From Aureobasidium sp. EXF-3400 (Eukaryota; Ascomycota; Dothideomycetes; Dothideales; Saccotheciaceae): 64,000 nt of DNA. Every line of letters begins with the position of its first letter. Position 1 is the stretch's first letter. The position numbers were made by a program, and so were the translations under genes. The stretch is from assembly GCA_024195585.1 (NCBI GenBank), contig SWBL01000165.1, positions 1-64,000 of the forward strand, in the 5' to 3' direction. This document shows positions 46,995-56,942 of this stretch, one piece after another. Below the pieces are notes generated by a model. That model saw only the letters and a program-made list of their open reading frames with translations. It was not told the origin of the DNA and did no database searches.

Positions 46995-47948
46995 ATGTCA
47001 GCCGAACTTACTCTGGAGTCGAGACTGCCTCTTCCATCGAGTGACGCTCAAATCCCCGTCCTTGGTCTCGGAGTTTGTGTGTCTTCAAGATGTGAAGAAT
47101 CCGTCCTGTCTGCACTCAAGCAGGGCTATCGCAGTGTCGATACTGCACAGATTTACTACAACGAGCGCGAGACTGGCAGTGCCGTCAACAAATTCCTGGC
47201 TCAGAATCCTTCGGTCAAGCGTTCGGATATCTTCGTTTGCTCCAAGCTATGGGAGGTAGACCTTTCGAGATCCGATATGCCAACTTCATTTGACGAGCTG
47301 TGCAATGCTGGTCCATGGCCATTGAACAGTGTCGAAGCCGGCCACACCACATACTCAAAGGAAGCAGCACTCGAAGGCATTAACAAAAGTCTCAAAACCT
47401 CTGGTCTCGACTACCTTGACCTCTACCTCCTTCACAACCCTCGCCCTGGTGCTGAAGCACGCCATCAAGCCTGGCTTGGACTCCAAGAGGCACTCAAATC
47501 CGGCAAGGCCAAGGCCATTGGTGTCAGCAACTGGTCTCCCAAGCACATTGACGATCTTATGGCACACTCTGATGTCGACATCTTGCCCGCTGTGAACCAG
47601 ATTGAATTCCATCCTTGGAACCAACAGCGCGTCATCATGGACTACTGCCGCTCCAAGGGCATCATTGTGACAGCATACTCGCCGCTGACTCAAGGAAAGC
47701 GCCTTGGTGACCCTGTCATCAAGAAGATTGCTGAAAAGCATGGTAAGACTGCTGCTCAGATTGTTCTGCGTTGGTGTCTGCAAATGGGCATCTCTATCAT
47801 TCCCAAGAGCGACCGTGACGCTCGCATTGCTGAGAACTCGGACGTCTTTGGCTGGTCACTTGATAGGGAGGATATGTCTGAGATCGAGAAGTTGGACGAG
47901 GGACAGAACGGCAATATTGGAGAGTGGGACCCGTTCGCCTATGAGTGA
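46995..47948 (+). CDS. Aldo-keto reductase
   Basis: A single exon of 317 residues from ATG 46995 (MSAELTLESRLPLPSSDA). The AKR tetrad is present: Asp49 and Tyr54 (SVDTAQIYYNE), Lys84 (VCSKLWEV) and the His of LYLLHNPRPG. GVSNWSPKHIDDL, NQIEFHPWNQ and the NADPH-binding IIPKSDRDARIAEN complete the barrel. Compared with typical members, an insert near 90-120 (DELCNAGPWPLNSVEAGHTT) lengthens the loop after the catalytic Lys, which may shape substrate choice. Substrate unknown; probably NADPH-dependent aldehyde or ketone reduction. Confidence 0.9.
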   Translation: MSAELTLESRLPLPSSDAQIPVLGLGVCVSSRCEESVLSALKQGYRSVDTAQIYYNERETGSAVNKFLAQNPSVKRSDIFVCSKLWEVDLSRSDMPTSFDELCNAGPWPLNSVEAGHTTYSKEAALEGINKSLKTSGLDYLDLYLLHNPRPGAEARHQAWLGLQEALKSGKAKAIGVSNWSPKHIDDLMAHSDVDILPAVNQIEFHPWNQQRVIMDYCRSKGIIVTAYSPLTQGKRLGDPVIKKIAEKHGKTAAQIVLRWCLQMGISIIPKSDRDARIAENSDVFGWSLDREDMSEIEKLDEGQNGNIGEWDPFAYE

Positions 47949-48192
47949 ACAGTCTCGCCTGAACACGTGTGAGATGTATGCGGTGGACCAAAATAGATGG
48001 CTCTCGATTCTCTAAGTTATAAAAGCTTTGCGAACAGTCGGTGGCCTCATATCTTTACAGCGATTAAGGTACCTTGAATGGCGATTGAACATCGGGAAGT
48101 GGAGAGAGTAGGTTCTCTCAATTCTACGTCAATCATGACAGATATCTATGTATATACATTCCAACAGGCGCTCATCACCGCCAATGAAGACA

Positions 48193-49878
48193 TTAGTACT
48201 GGAATCTAAAGTCCAGTCTCTTGTTGCCATCCTTCTCTCTCTCCAACTGGTCAGACTGGTAAGCCAGCTGCTCCTCCTTGCTCATCTGAGACCACTCCTT
48301 CTCCTTGCGACGGTTTAGATAGCGCAAATATTCACGCTGAACAACGAAAGTGACCAGTGACAACGCGCAGATGGCCACGAGCACCTTGTTGCCGCGATAG
48401 TAGTAAGGACTGTCGTCCTTGCGGTATATTTGAGAGCTGATTACCGAGCCAACTTGCACAATAACATTGTACGTGGCAGCAGAGATGGCACGTTTCTTGA
48501 CATCGAAGGTGTTTTCACTGATCCATGCCACAACGATGGGATGGAAATAGGGATATCCACTGATCAGTGTCGAGATGGAGAAGCGGCCCCAATTGTAGCC
48601 ACCGGAGGGCAGGGCGAGCAAGGCGATGAGCAATGGCATGATGAAGAACTCGCCGAAGATGCAATGCCATGTGCGTTCGAGGAAATAGTTACTGCTGTAT
48701 GCCAAAGCGAGCATCAAGATTATTTGCAGAACAGCAGAAGGGATGGTGAGCATGTTCGAGTCGAAGGTCGAGAAACCAAGACGCTTTAATGTCAGGGAGA
48801 GGTAGCCAGAAACGGGCGCCGCAGGGATATATGCAATAAGACCAATCAGGTATAGACCCCATGTTGAGCTGTCCTTCCAGGTGTTGATGATGTCGCGCAT
48901 GGTGGCTGGTTCTTGGATCGCTGTCAATCCTTTGGCAGGATCGTCTCTCAAAATACGGTTCACCAGGATGATCTCTTCACGCTCGTTGAACCATCCTTTA
49001 CGCCACACCACGCTCTTGGTACGTGTAGGCGAGTAAGGCAGGTAGAAGTAGCTTGCGAGACCGATGATGAAAGTCAAAATACCTTCCAGCAGGAACAACC
49101 AGACTGATGACCATTAGCTATGTTTCACAAACGGTTATAGATAGACTTACACCATCCGGGGCGACCATGAATACCGCGCATCTTCAGAATACCTGCTGCC
49201 AAAAGAGCAGATATGACACGAGCAACATTGAGTGTTGACCAGAAACATGCCAATCGCACCGATAATTCGGCAGACTTGTAGAAGTAAGACGCGAATAAGA
49301 TCGTTCCTGGAATGAATCCACCTTCGAAGAGCCCAATCAAAGCCCTTGTGATATAGAAACCAGTCTTGTTGGTCATGAATGCTTGACCCCACGACACAGT
49401 ACCCCATCCCATCATCATCAAGGGCAAAATCTGCTTGAAGCCATAGCGTTTGATCAAGAGTTGAACGGGGAACTCTGCCGCAAGGAAGCAGAGAAGCTGC
49501 ACTGTGGTACCCTAGAGGGTGTGAGTATGTGTAGTTCTGGACTTTCGCAAAGTGTCTTACATTGTTGTAGTCGTTGGTGTTAAGACCCAGATTCGGTAGC
49601 ATATTGTCGGTCAAAGCGTTCGAAATATTGCCTCGATCAAGCTGGAGCCCGAAGAACATCAGGCAGATCCAAGAAAGCAGATAGAAATCGACTTTTCGCA
49701 CAACTCGGGCCTCTTCCTCCGCAGACCACTCTGCTAGAGGGTCCCAGCGGTGTGCGCCCTCGTAAGACTCATGTGGACGGAGATCAATGTGATCTCTGCC
49801 TACCTGAACGTTAGGCTTCAGGTCCGTTTCCACAGTGGAAGCAGGATAGAGAGCCGGCTTGATAGCAGAGTCGTCCAT
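48193..49878 (-). CDS. Dal5/allantoate-permease family MFS transporter
   Basis: Exons in coding order 49878-49561, 49511-49151 and 49103-48193 give 529 residues with about 12 membrane segments. Family marks include WICLMFFGLQLDRGNISNAL, GTTVQLLCFLAAEFPVQLLI, LIGLFEGGFIPGTILFASYF and RAISAATYNVIVQVGSVISS. This anion:cation symporter family carries allantoate, nicotinate, pantothenate, biotin, thiosulfate and sulfonates in fungi. Its divergent neighbour is a TauD dioxygenase, so a sulfonate or sulfur substrate (as for yeast Soa1) is a reasonable inference. Substrate is not readable from sequence alone. Confidence 0.88.
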
Positions 49879-50584
49879 GGCGGCAACGAGAAATCACAAT
49901 CGGCGACTTGAAAGCACTGTAACCTACTAGTCTTAGGGTGGATGTACACTCTTTATACTATAAAGCTACATCAAGAATCAGAGACGGCCTCGGCCGGCCT
50001 AACGAAATGCCTGCCTTGAATCACGTAAGTTCGTAGACGAGACGACCGGGCGGGTCCAATGCAAGAAACGGCACTCCACCACTCTATGAAAGCAATTGAA
50101 TCTCGCTTCTCAGCATTTTCAGCTGTTCGGTAATGCTTATGGATAAATCGTGGCGCGGTTGGTGGATCTTGTGAGGGGAAATGGTATGGCTTGGCGCTTT
50201 GTCGTGCTCCTTCCTACTGATGTCGCCATCGACTAGTCAGGCAGGATCATCGCAAACATGCTACTTCCTCCAATGAACAGGAGCGCACGAGTTCCAAGAT
50301 CAGGGCATCGTAGATTGTCGCTTGTCTTGTTCGTTTCCGGTCGCATATCAAGATGTTCTGCAATCACACGTTGCGCTACTGGCTATTGCATGCTATCCAC
50401 GAGTGGGGCAGCATTACCCGGAATATTTCTTGCCCTTCCAGGCGATGGTCTCCGTTCGTAGCATCCGAGCATGGACTTGCTTGTAGATATAAAAGCTTCC
50501 CGGTTAATCTTGTTTGGCTTGCATCCGTCCGTTTTTTGCAGGAACGCTTCTTGTGAACCAATCAACAACAGAAGATCATAGAAC
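49879..50584. other. Divergent promoter region of transporter and TauD genes
   Basis: 706 bp shared upstream region. It includes a GC-rich palindromic patch (cggcctcggccggcct, about 49985-50000) with CGG/CCG triplets of the kind Zn2Cys6 factors use. No factor can be assigned. Confidence 0.4.
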
Positions 50585-51850
50585 ATGCCTGGAAATATTA
50601 TTCCAGAACTGGCTGACGTGTCGTCGCCGAGTGAGGCTCGCACGCGGCTCACAAAACCTTTGGAATACAGTGGTCTGTTGGACTCATACCAGAGCTCGGA
50701 CTTGACTCCTGTGATTGGTCGTGAATACCATGGGCTTCAAGTCGCAGACGTGCTTGCTGCAAAGAACAGTGATGCTTTGATCCGAGACATTGCTGTTACT
50801 GGTCGGTTCCAAACCCATACAATACCTAAACACGCCGTGTTCTAACATCTCGGAAAAGTCTCTCAGCGTGGTGTCGTCTTCTTGCGTAGCCAGGATGTTA
50901 CGCCGCAGCAGATGCAAGCATTCATGGAACGTCTGACAACTCTGTCAGGTTGTGTGAGTATCGATCTCGGTTTCTAGGGGTGCCTTAGCTAATTGCAGTG
51001 TAGCCTGAATCATCTGGTCTTCATGTTCACCCCTTGACCGAAGAGGGCAGTGAGTTGGGCGACCAAATCAGTGTGATCAGCTCAGAGAAGCAGAAGAAGG
51101 GAGGCGGCCTCACCCACCAGCTCAGTGATACTACCCGCTTTGCTAGTGCTGGATGGCACTCAGACATTACCTTTGAGCCAGTGCCCTCGGATTATGCTAT
51201 GCTCAAGATCCACACGCTGCCACAAACCGGCGGCGACGTAAGTCAGGAGGCCCTTCCATGATGACAAGAGCTGACGAATATTCCAAGACACTTTGGGCGT
51301 CAGGCTATGAGGTCTACGATCGCCTCTCACCTGCCTTGGCTCAATTCCTCGAAGGACTCACAGCAACCCACGAAGCAAAATTTTTCCATGAAGAAGCTGC
51401 AAGGCTCGGCAATCCACTTCGCACAACGATCCGAGGTTCTCCTCTCAATCAGGGACCAGCATTAGAGGCCGTGCATCCCATCATTCGAACGAACCCAGTG
51501 ACAGGATGGAAGAGCGTCTACGTGAACCGCGGCTTCACGCGTCGTATCAATGGCGTTACCAAAGACGAATCCGACATGCTGCTCCAGTACCTTTTCAACG
51601 TAAGTCGCATCAAACAACTGTGAGTCAGCTTTGCTAATTAGACCAGCTTGTAACGCAAAACCATGATGCGCAAGTTCGTTTCAAGTGGAACAGGAACGAT
51701 CTTGCCATTTGGGATAACAGATCCACCTGGCACACAGCAACATACGATTATGAAGCTGCAAGAGCGGGTGACCGTGTCTGCTCATTGGGTGAGAAGCCTT
51801 TCCTTGACCCTGCTTCAAGTAGTAGAAGAGATGCGCTGCGCTTTTCCTAG
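50585..51850 (+). CDS. TauD/TfdA-family Fe(II)/2-oxoglutarate dioxygenase
   Basis: Exons 50585-50801, 50859-50953, 51004-51237, 51288-51599 and 51647-51850 give 353 residues. The iron facial triad is His156 and Asp158 (GWHSDITFEP) plus His315 (NRSTWHTATYDYE), with Arg325 or Arg329 after it as the 2-oxoglutarate ligand. SQRGVVFLRSQD, TLWASGYEVYDRLS and YVNRGFTRRINGVTKDES match fungal sulfonate dioxygenases such as yeast Jlp1, which release sulfite from taurine and other sulfonates. Every junction restores conserved sequence. The paired divergent transporter supports a sulfur-scavenging role, but related enzymes act on other substrates. Confidence 0.88.
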
Positions 51851-52652
51851 GCGTGGTCAGTGCCGAGTGATAGCTTTGATGTATTTGAGCCGTAAGATTG
51901 AATAGATATCAGCGGTCTGCATTTGTTGGTGCTGTTGTGTCATGGTTCTATCTCAACCTGGTATTTCAGTAGCCGAAACAAGCGCTGTTACTGCAAAGGA
52001 TTGTTCGTATCGAGTCGTAATGTAGATATCGAATTGTTCATGCTGAATGAAAGCTCTTGACGACACACCGGGGTTGAGATTTCGCGGCAAAAGTCTGGGG
52101 TGGTCGGCAAACTCATGCCATCGACTGCTTTTCCGCTTAGTTTTCCGTGACACATCTTTCCGAAAAGTTTGCCGTTGCGTTGCGGAAGCACACACTCGGA
52201 AAACTGCCTTCCGCGCCCTGCCGACGACAAGTGTGAGTCAGCGCTTCCTCCCTTCCAACCTCAGTATATAACTGCAATGTCCTAGTCATCATTGAACATC
52301 AACATCTGAGCTGGGCAGATATGACTAGATCACTGTGCAGATTCCACTATGGCAACCGACATTTACAAACCTACCCTCACGAATTTTAAGGACTATCGAC
52401 TTGCGCGCTACCTAGGGCTACCTATTGGATGGACACATCTGTGATGCTTCTCGTACGATGGAAATTACAAGGGCCTAAATATCTCACCTGGACAACTCCT
52501 GGGACTTGATACAAGGGACTAGGACATAGAAACCAAACACTGGGAGACGAAAGTTGCGTGAAGAACGTAAAGATTATTATCTCATTATTTATGGGCAGGA
52601 AAGTGAGGGGATATATTTTCATCAATGACATAACCAAGAGCGACTGACTCGT
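51851..52652. other. Intergenic between convergent TauD and permease genes
   Basis: 3' to 3' spacer of 800 bp with a cluster of six TTCCG/CGGAA words at 52131-52213, partly arranged as an inverted repeat. No gene. Confidence 0.5.
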
Positions 52653-54320
52653 TTAAGCGATCCAGAACCAGATCTTCTCAATGAAGTTTCTGGGCTGCTG
52701 CTCGGGCCAGTACTCGGCATCCATAGCGGCCTTGCCGGTCCAGATGTCAGCCTGAGCAGGCTTGACGAAGGGTTCGCGCTTGAAGATCTTCCAGAAGAGG
52801 TAGAGGACGATGTAGATGGGGATACCAATGTAAGCAGTGATAAAATCGTCGATCGACCAGCGCCCTTTGGTGAAAACGGCAAATCCGTTGAACAGAAGGA
52901 TCATGCAGAAGTAGGCCAAGGAGATATATGCAGTCCATGGCTGCCATTTGCTCTTCATAACGAGGCTGTTGCGGTCAACACCTTGGGCGATCAGGGCCTT
53001 GCGGAACTGAATGTATGCGATCAAGATGCTGATCCAAGTGATAAGATTCGCAATGGAACAAAGCGATTGGAACCAATTAAAAACTGTGGTAGCACCGGAG
53101 CTGACGCTCATGTAGGTTAGGAGCGAGATCGAAGCGGTGAGAAGAACGGCGTAATATGGCACACCGTTCTTGGAGCACTTAAGGAATATCTTAGGGGCTT
53201 GGCCGTTCTGAGCCAAGGCAAAGAGGTAACGAGAACCGCTGAACAAGAAGGCGTTGGCTGACGACGAAGCAGAGGTCAAGATGACGGCGTTGATGATGGA
53301 AGGCAGGGCGGGGATGCCAGCAGATTGGATAGCGATGACCCAAGGAGAGGACTTTGCTCCGACACCGCCAGCAGTAAGGAGAGGGTTGTTTGACTTCACA
53401 GTAACACCAATAGCGAGAGATCCGAGAACGTAGAAGAAAAGGATACGCCAGAAGACACGACGGACGGCCTTGGGGATGTTCTTTCTTGGGTTCTCGGCCT
53501 CACCAGCAGCAACAGCGACCATCTCAACACCACCGTATGAGAAAGTGGCGTTGATCAGAGTAGCGAACAGACCGAGGAAGCGACCAGTGTCGCCCTTGGC
53601 GATGTACTCCTTCATACCACCAGCATCGGGCACGATCCAGTAGCGGAAACCGAGACGACCCTGCTTAGGGGCACCACCGAGGTCGATGACAAGGGCGACA
53701 AGCAACAAACCAACGATTGTAACGATTTTCACCGATGCAAAGATAAATTCTGCCTCACCATAAATGGAGACGGCGAAGATATTCAGAGCGAGAACGAGGA
53801 CGATGATGATGGTAATCCAAGCGGCCTGGTTAATGGTATCGTTCCAGTACCCGATGACGACAGCTGCGGCCGAGATTTCAGCACACAAGGTGATGGCAGA
53901 GTTGTACCAGTTGTTCCATCCAACAGCAAAGCCCATAGCAGGATCACAGTATCTGGCACAGTATTGGGGGATGGCACCAGGCAAAGGCAACCAGGTGGCC
54001 ATCTCACCAAGACACTGCATCATACCCCAAATGGCAATACCGGTGAAGGTGTAACCAAGGAGAACCGAAAGAGGACCAGAGTGGGCAAAGGCCTTGCCGA
54101 TACCCAGGAACAAGCCAGTACCGATGGTTCCACCGAGGGCGATGAACTGGATGTGACGCGACTTCAGACCACGAGAGACGTAACCAAGCTGCTCGGCAGT
54201 CTCGATATCGCCATAGAGGTCGGCAGCCTCACCGACGGCTGTTGAGCCACGGCGAGGAACCTTCTCGTCCGAGGTGGCATCGCCGGACTCGACGATGTAT
54301 GCAGGCTTCTCGGAAGACAT
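52653..54320 (-). CDS. Amino acid permease (YAT family)
   Basis: A single exon of 555 residues with about 12 membrane segments. HIQFIALGGTIGTGLFLGIG is the defining first helix of yeast-type amino acid transporters (APC superfamily). GEMATWLPLPGAIPQYCARY, LINATFSYGGVEMVAVAAGE and AENPRKNIPKAVRRVFWRIL follow, and the cytosolic tail ends FIEKIWFWIA. It imports amino acids with protons across the plasma membrane; specificity cannot be told. The N-terminus is acidic with Lys residues, as in permeases controlled by ubiquitination. Confidence 0.93.
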   Translation of the reverse strand: MSSEKPAYIVESGDATSDEKVPRRGSTAVGEAADLYGDIETAEQLGYVSRGLKSRHIQFIALGGTIGTGLFLGIGKAFAHSGPLSVLLGYTFTGIAIWGMMQCLGEMATWLPLPGAIPQYCARYCDPAMGFAVGWNNWYNSAITLCAEISAAAVVIGYWNDTINQAAWITIIIVLVLALNIFAVSIYGEAEFIFASVKIVTIVGLLLVALVIDLGGAPKQGRLGFRYWIVPDAGGMKEYIAKGDTGRFLGLFATLINATFSYGGVEMVAVAAGEAENPRKNIPKAVRRVFWRILFFYVLGSLAIGVTVKSNNPLLTAGGVGAKSSPWVIAIQSAGIPALPSIINAVILTSASSSANAFLFSGSRYLFALAQNGQAPKIFLKCSKNGVPYYAVLLTASISLLTYMSVSSGATTVFNWFQSLCSIANLITWISILIAYIQFRKALIAQGVDRNSLVMKSKWQPWTAYISLAYFCMILLFNGFAVFTKGRWSIDDFITAYIGIPIYIVLYLFWKIFKREPFVKPAQADIWTGKAAMDAEYWPEQQPRNFIEKIWFWIA

Positions 54321-54811
54321 TCTTCTTGAGACTCTCTAATAACGAAGGAAGAGAGGTAAATGAGAGGTAGGTAAAGGGTGGAGAGTCGATGCTCTCAGGA
54401 TCCCTTGTAGGTAAAGAAGGACGAGGAGGAAATCCAACGATTGCTGATGAGAAACGGAAACGCCATTGAGGAGGAAGTAGACATACTCTTATATGTGTAG
54501 GCGGGTGGCATCCATACAGGGCTCGCGTGCTCGCCTCCACATGTTGTTCTCGGCGCTGCACCCAAACTCTACCGGCCCTGAGTCTCGACCAAACTCAAAA
54601 CACTCTAGCTACCTCTTGGCCGTAACTTGATTGATAGTGGTACTAACAACAGACCACTCAGAGCGCGCCGTTCAATCTTTGCTTATTGTTGGTATCAAGG
54701 ATCTTGGTCCGACGACTGGAAATTGGCTTATCGTCGCATTCATGGTTTTGGTTATGCTTCCTTGACAGTGTCGCCTCTGCCGCAGTGGAAGAATTCTAGA
54801 AAACTGCTCAG

Positions 54812-54851
<40 letters not shown>

Positions 54852-56942
54852 CCGAATATCGCGAAATTCCATCTAGAATTTCCACGATCCGGTAGTCGCG
54901 ACCATCTTGCTAGGACGAGATTCTGGACATCGGTCTGCAAAGTGGAGCCCATCTAGGAGATCAGGCCGACCCCATCTGAGCGTCCGTGAGAATCCCCAGA
55001 TAACGAGCAATCCATTACCTTCGCATTTCACGATTCGAAGGGGTAATGGAAACTCGACTTTGTTGGCTCGTGCTGTCACACCATCCCAAATTCCCAAATT
55101 GTCGTCCGACGCGGTCTTGGTTGGTCAGAAGATTTGTTAAAGGACGTTGTTCCTTTTACCTTTTTGGTTTCTTGTGGCTTGTCCGAGGGCTTATCCGAGT
55201 CACCGGACCGAGTGTCGCACAAGCCACAAGCACTCGAAGCTCGCTTGGCCAGCCAATTGTCTTGTGCAGTACGCTGTAAGCTTCGCACGGCAGCGTCGAA
55301 GTCGCATCTTGTCGTCGCTAAAATCTTCATCAGCACATGTTGAGACTTGAGAGACTTGTCGCTGATCAAATCCTTAGCAGCACATGATATCTTGTGATTG
55401 ACTTCTGTGGGTGCTCGGTGCTTCTCGCGCCATTCACGATAGACATTCGGCCACTCCGTTGAATCATGCAATACATATGCAGTGACCGTACCAAAAGGAC
55501 AGCCGTTTGAAGGTAACGACAAGCGCTCGAGCGCAAGACCGCCTTATCGTTCTCGCGAGTCAATCCGGCGCCGTTTCAGCACGATGAAGTCTCACCCTTT
55601 TATTTGTGGCAATAATTAACGAAGGATGTGACCCTGTGTCAGGGCTCATGAGATCGATCTTTCCTATCTCACAGCCAAGACAACTGCGACCAAATTTGCA
55701 CGTATGCGACTTACGTCGACTAATTCCAGCGATAAGAGCTCAAGATATGGCGGTCGACTCGGTCCCCTTTCTCAACAGAATCGCACATCTTTCCTACCTC
55801 TATGCAACCCGTCAACTGGACTGATGAACACGCTCCCATCTTCCTGCCATCCTCGTGACAGCTTGCCGACGATGTGATGTCGTCTTCGATGAGCTAGCGA
55901 CCCCAGGAATCAAGGCATGTCGAAACTCAATGTTCAACCCCGCTCGAGTGACACATAACATCTCCCATATACGATACTCTGACACATCTTTTTCTTTCTC
56001 CTCATTCTCCCCATGGGGACAGCGTCGTGTAGGAATCGGCAGGATCAACAAGCGGCTCCTGTCATGGCAGTACGCGATCGGCGACAGATTGCAAGAACGG
56101 CGGATTGTCGACGTCAACAGGCCGTATAGACTGAGCCTATCTATACAGCGTGCTGCCATGCGCGAGACATGCTCACGCTGTGCGAAAACCGGTCACGCGC
56201 ATTGACGGCAACGATGTCCGACACCGGGAACAGACGATGGCGGGAACACAAAGAACCTGGCAGAAAGCCGAAGTCCCCCGTAGGCCTCTCCGATCGTAAC
56301 AGCGAAGCCACACTGTTTGACTCCTACCCATCGTCCGAGGATAATTGCGACCAGAGAAACCGAGTTGCCCCAAACGATCACACCCAAGGGTACAGGTTGA
56401 CGCGTCGCACCACTGTTCCTGGACAAGCGCCCTGAGAATATTTACGAAACGAGTTGTTGCAAGAACTAGATGCGCCGATGGTTATTCTGATTCAAGGGTC
56501 GCTCTGATTCAGTGTCGGAGCCACCATTCTGTGAGAGCGTATGCTTCACCAGACAAATGGGGGTGATATGGCTCAAGGGGTTGATATCATTCATGAACAC
56601 GAGTGCGATCAGGTGGGTGCTTCTTGTAGTGCAGTAAACGTATGTCTGCGCCAAGTTTTCCAACCCTGTCAAAACATATGTATGGAATGGAGGAGTGGCA
56701 AAGGCGACAATTGGAAAAAAGGCGTCTGTTTGCGTTGCAAGCTAAAATTTCCCAAGTTGCGTGTTCACACAGTTGCGGAGCGTTTCTTTGCTTCGGCAGC
56801 GAGCATCGCTCTTTCCTCATAGAACATAAGTGGTAGGCAAACAAGCTTCGTTCGATATTTCAATCTCCATCGTCTGTCCACAAATTGCGCGCAGTGTTTT
56901 ACATCTCTTTTATCCTTATCTCGATTACTCTACTGCTTCATC
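54321..56942. other. Large 2.6-kb gap with microsatellite, no clear gene
   Basis: The longest stretch here without a gene. It has a (CA)19 tract (54813-54850) and a 148-codon minus frame (55076-55522, with DSTEWPNVYREWREKHRAPT) that has no ATG near its start, so it is at most a remnant. Other frames are shadows or noise. No transposon ends recognised. Confidence 0.5.
54813..54850. repeat. (CA)19 microsatellite
   Basis: Thirty-eight bases of uninterrupted CA dinucleotide, upstream of the amino acid permease. Confidence 0.98.

Noticed and set aside
54813..54850. CRISPR-like or coding repeat
   Set aside because: It is a plain CA dinucleotide tract without spacers.
55076..55522. 148-codon minus-strand gene
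   Set aside because: The frame begins at TTG with no early ATG; the only nearby Met is in the middle. Kept as a possible remnant, not a gene.
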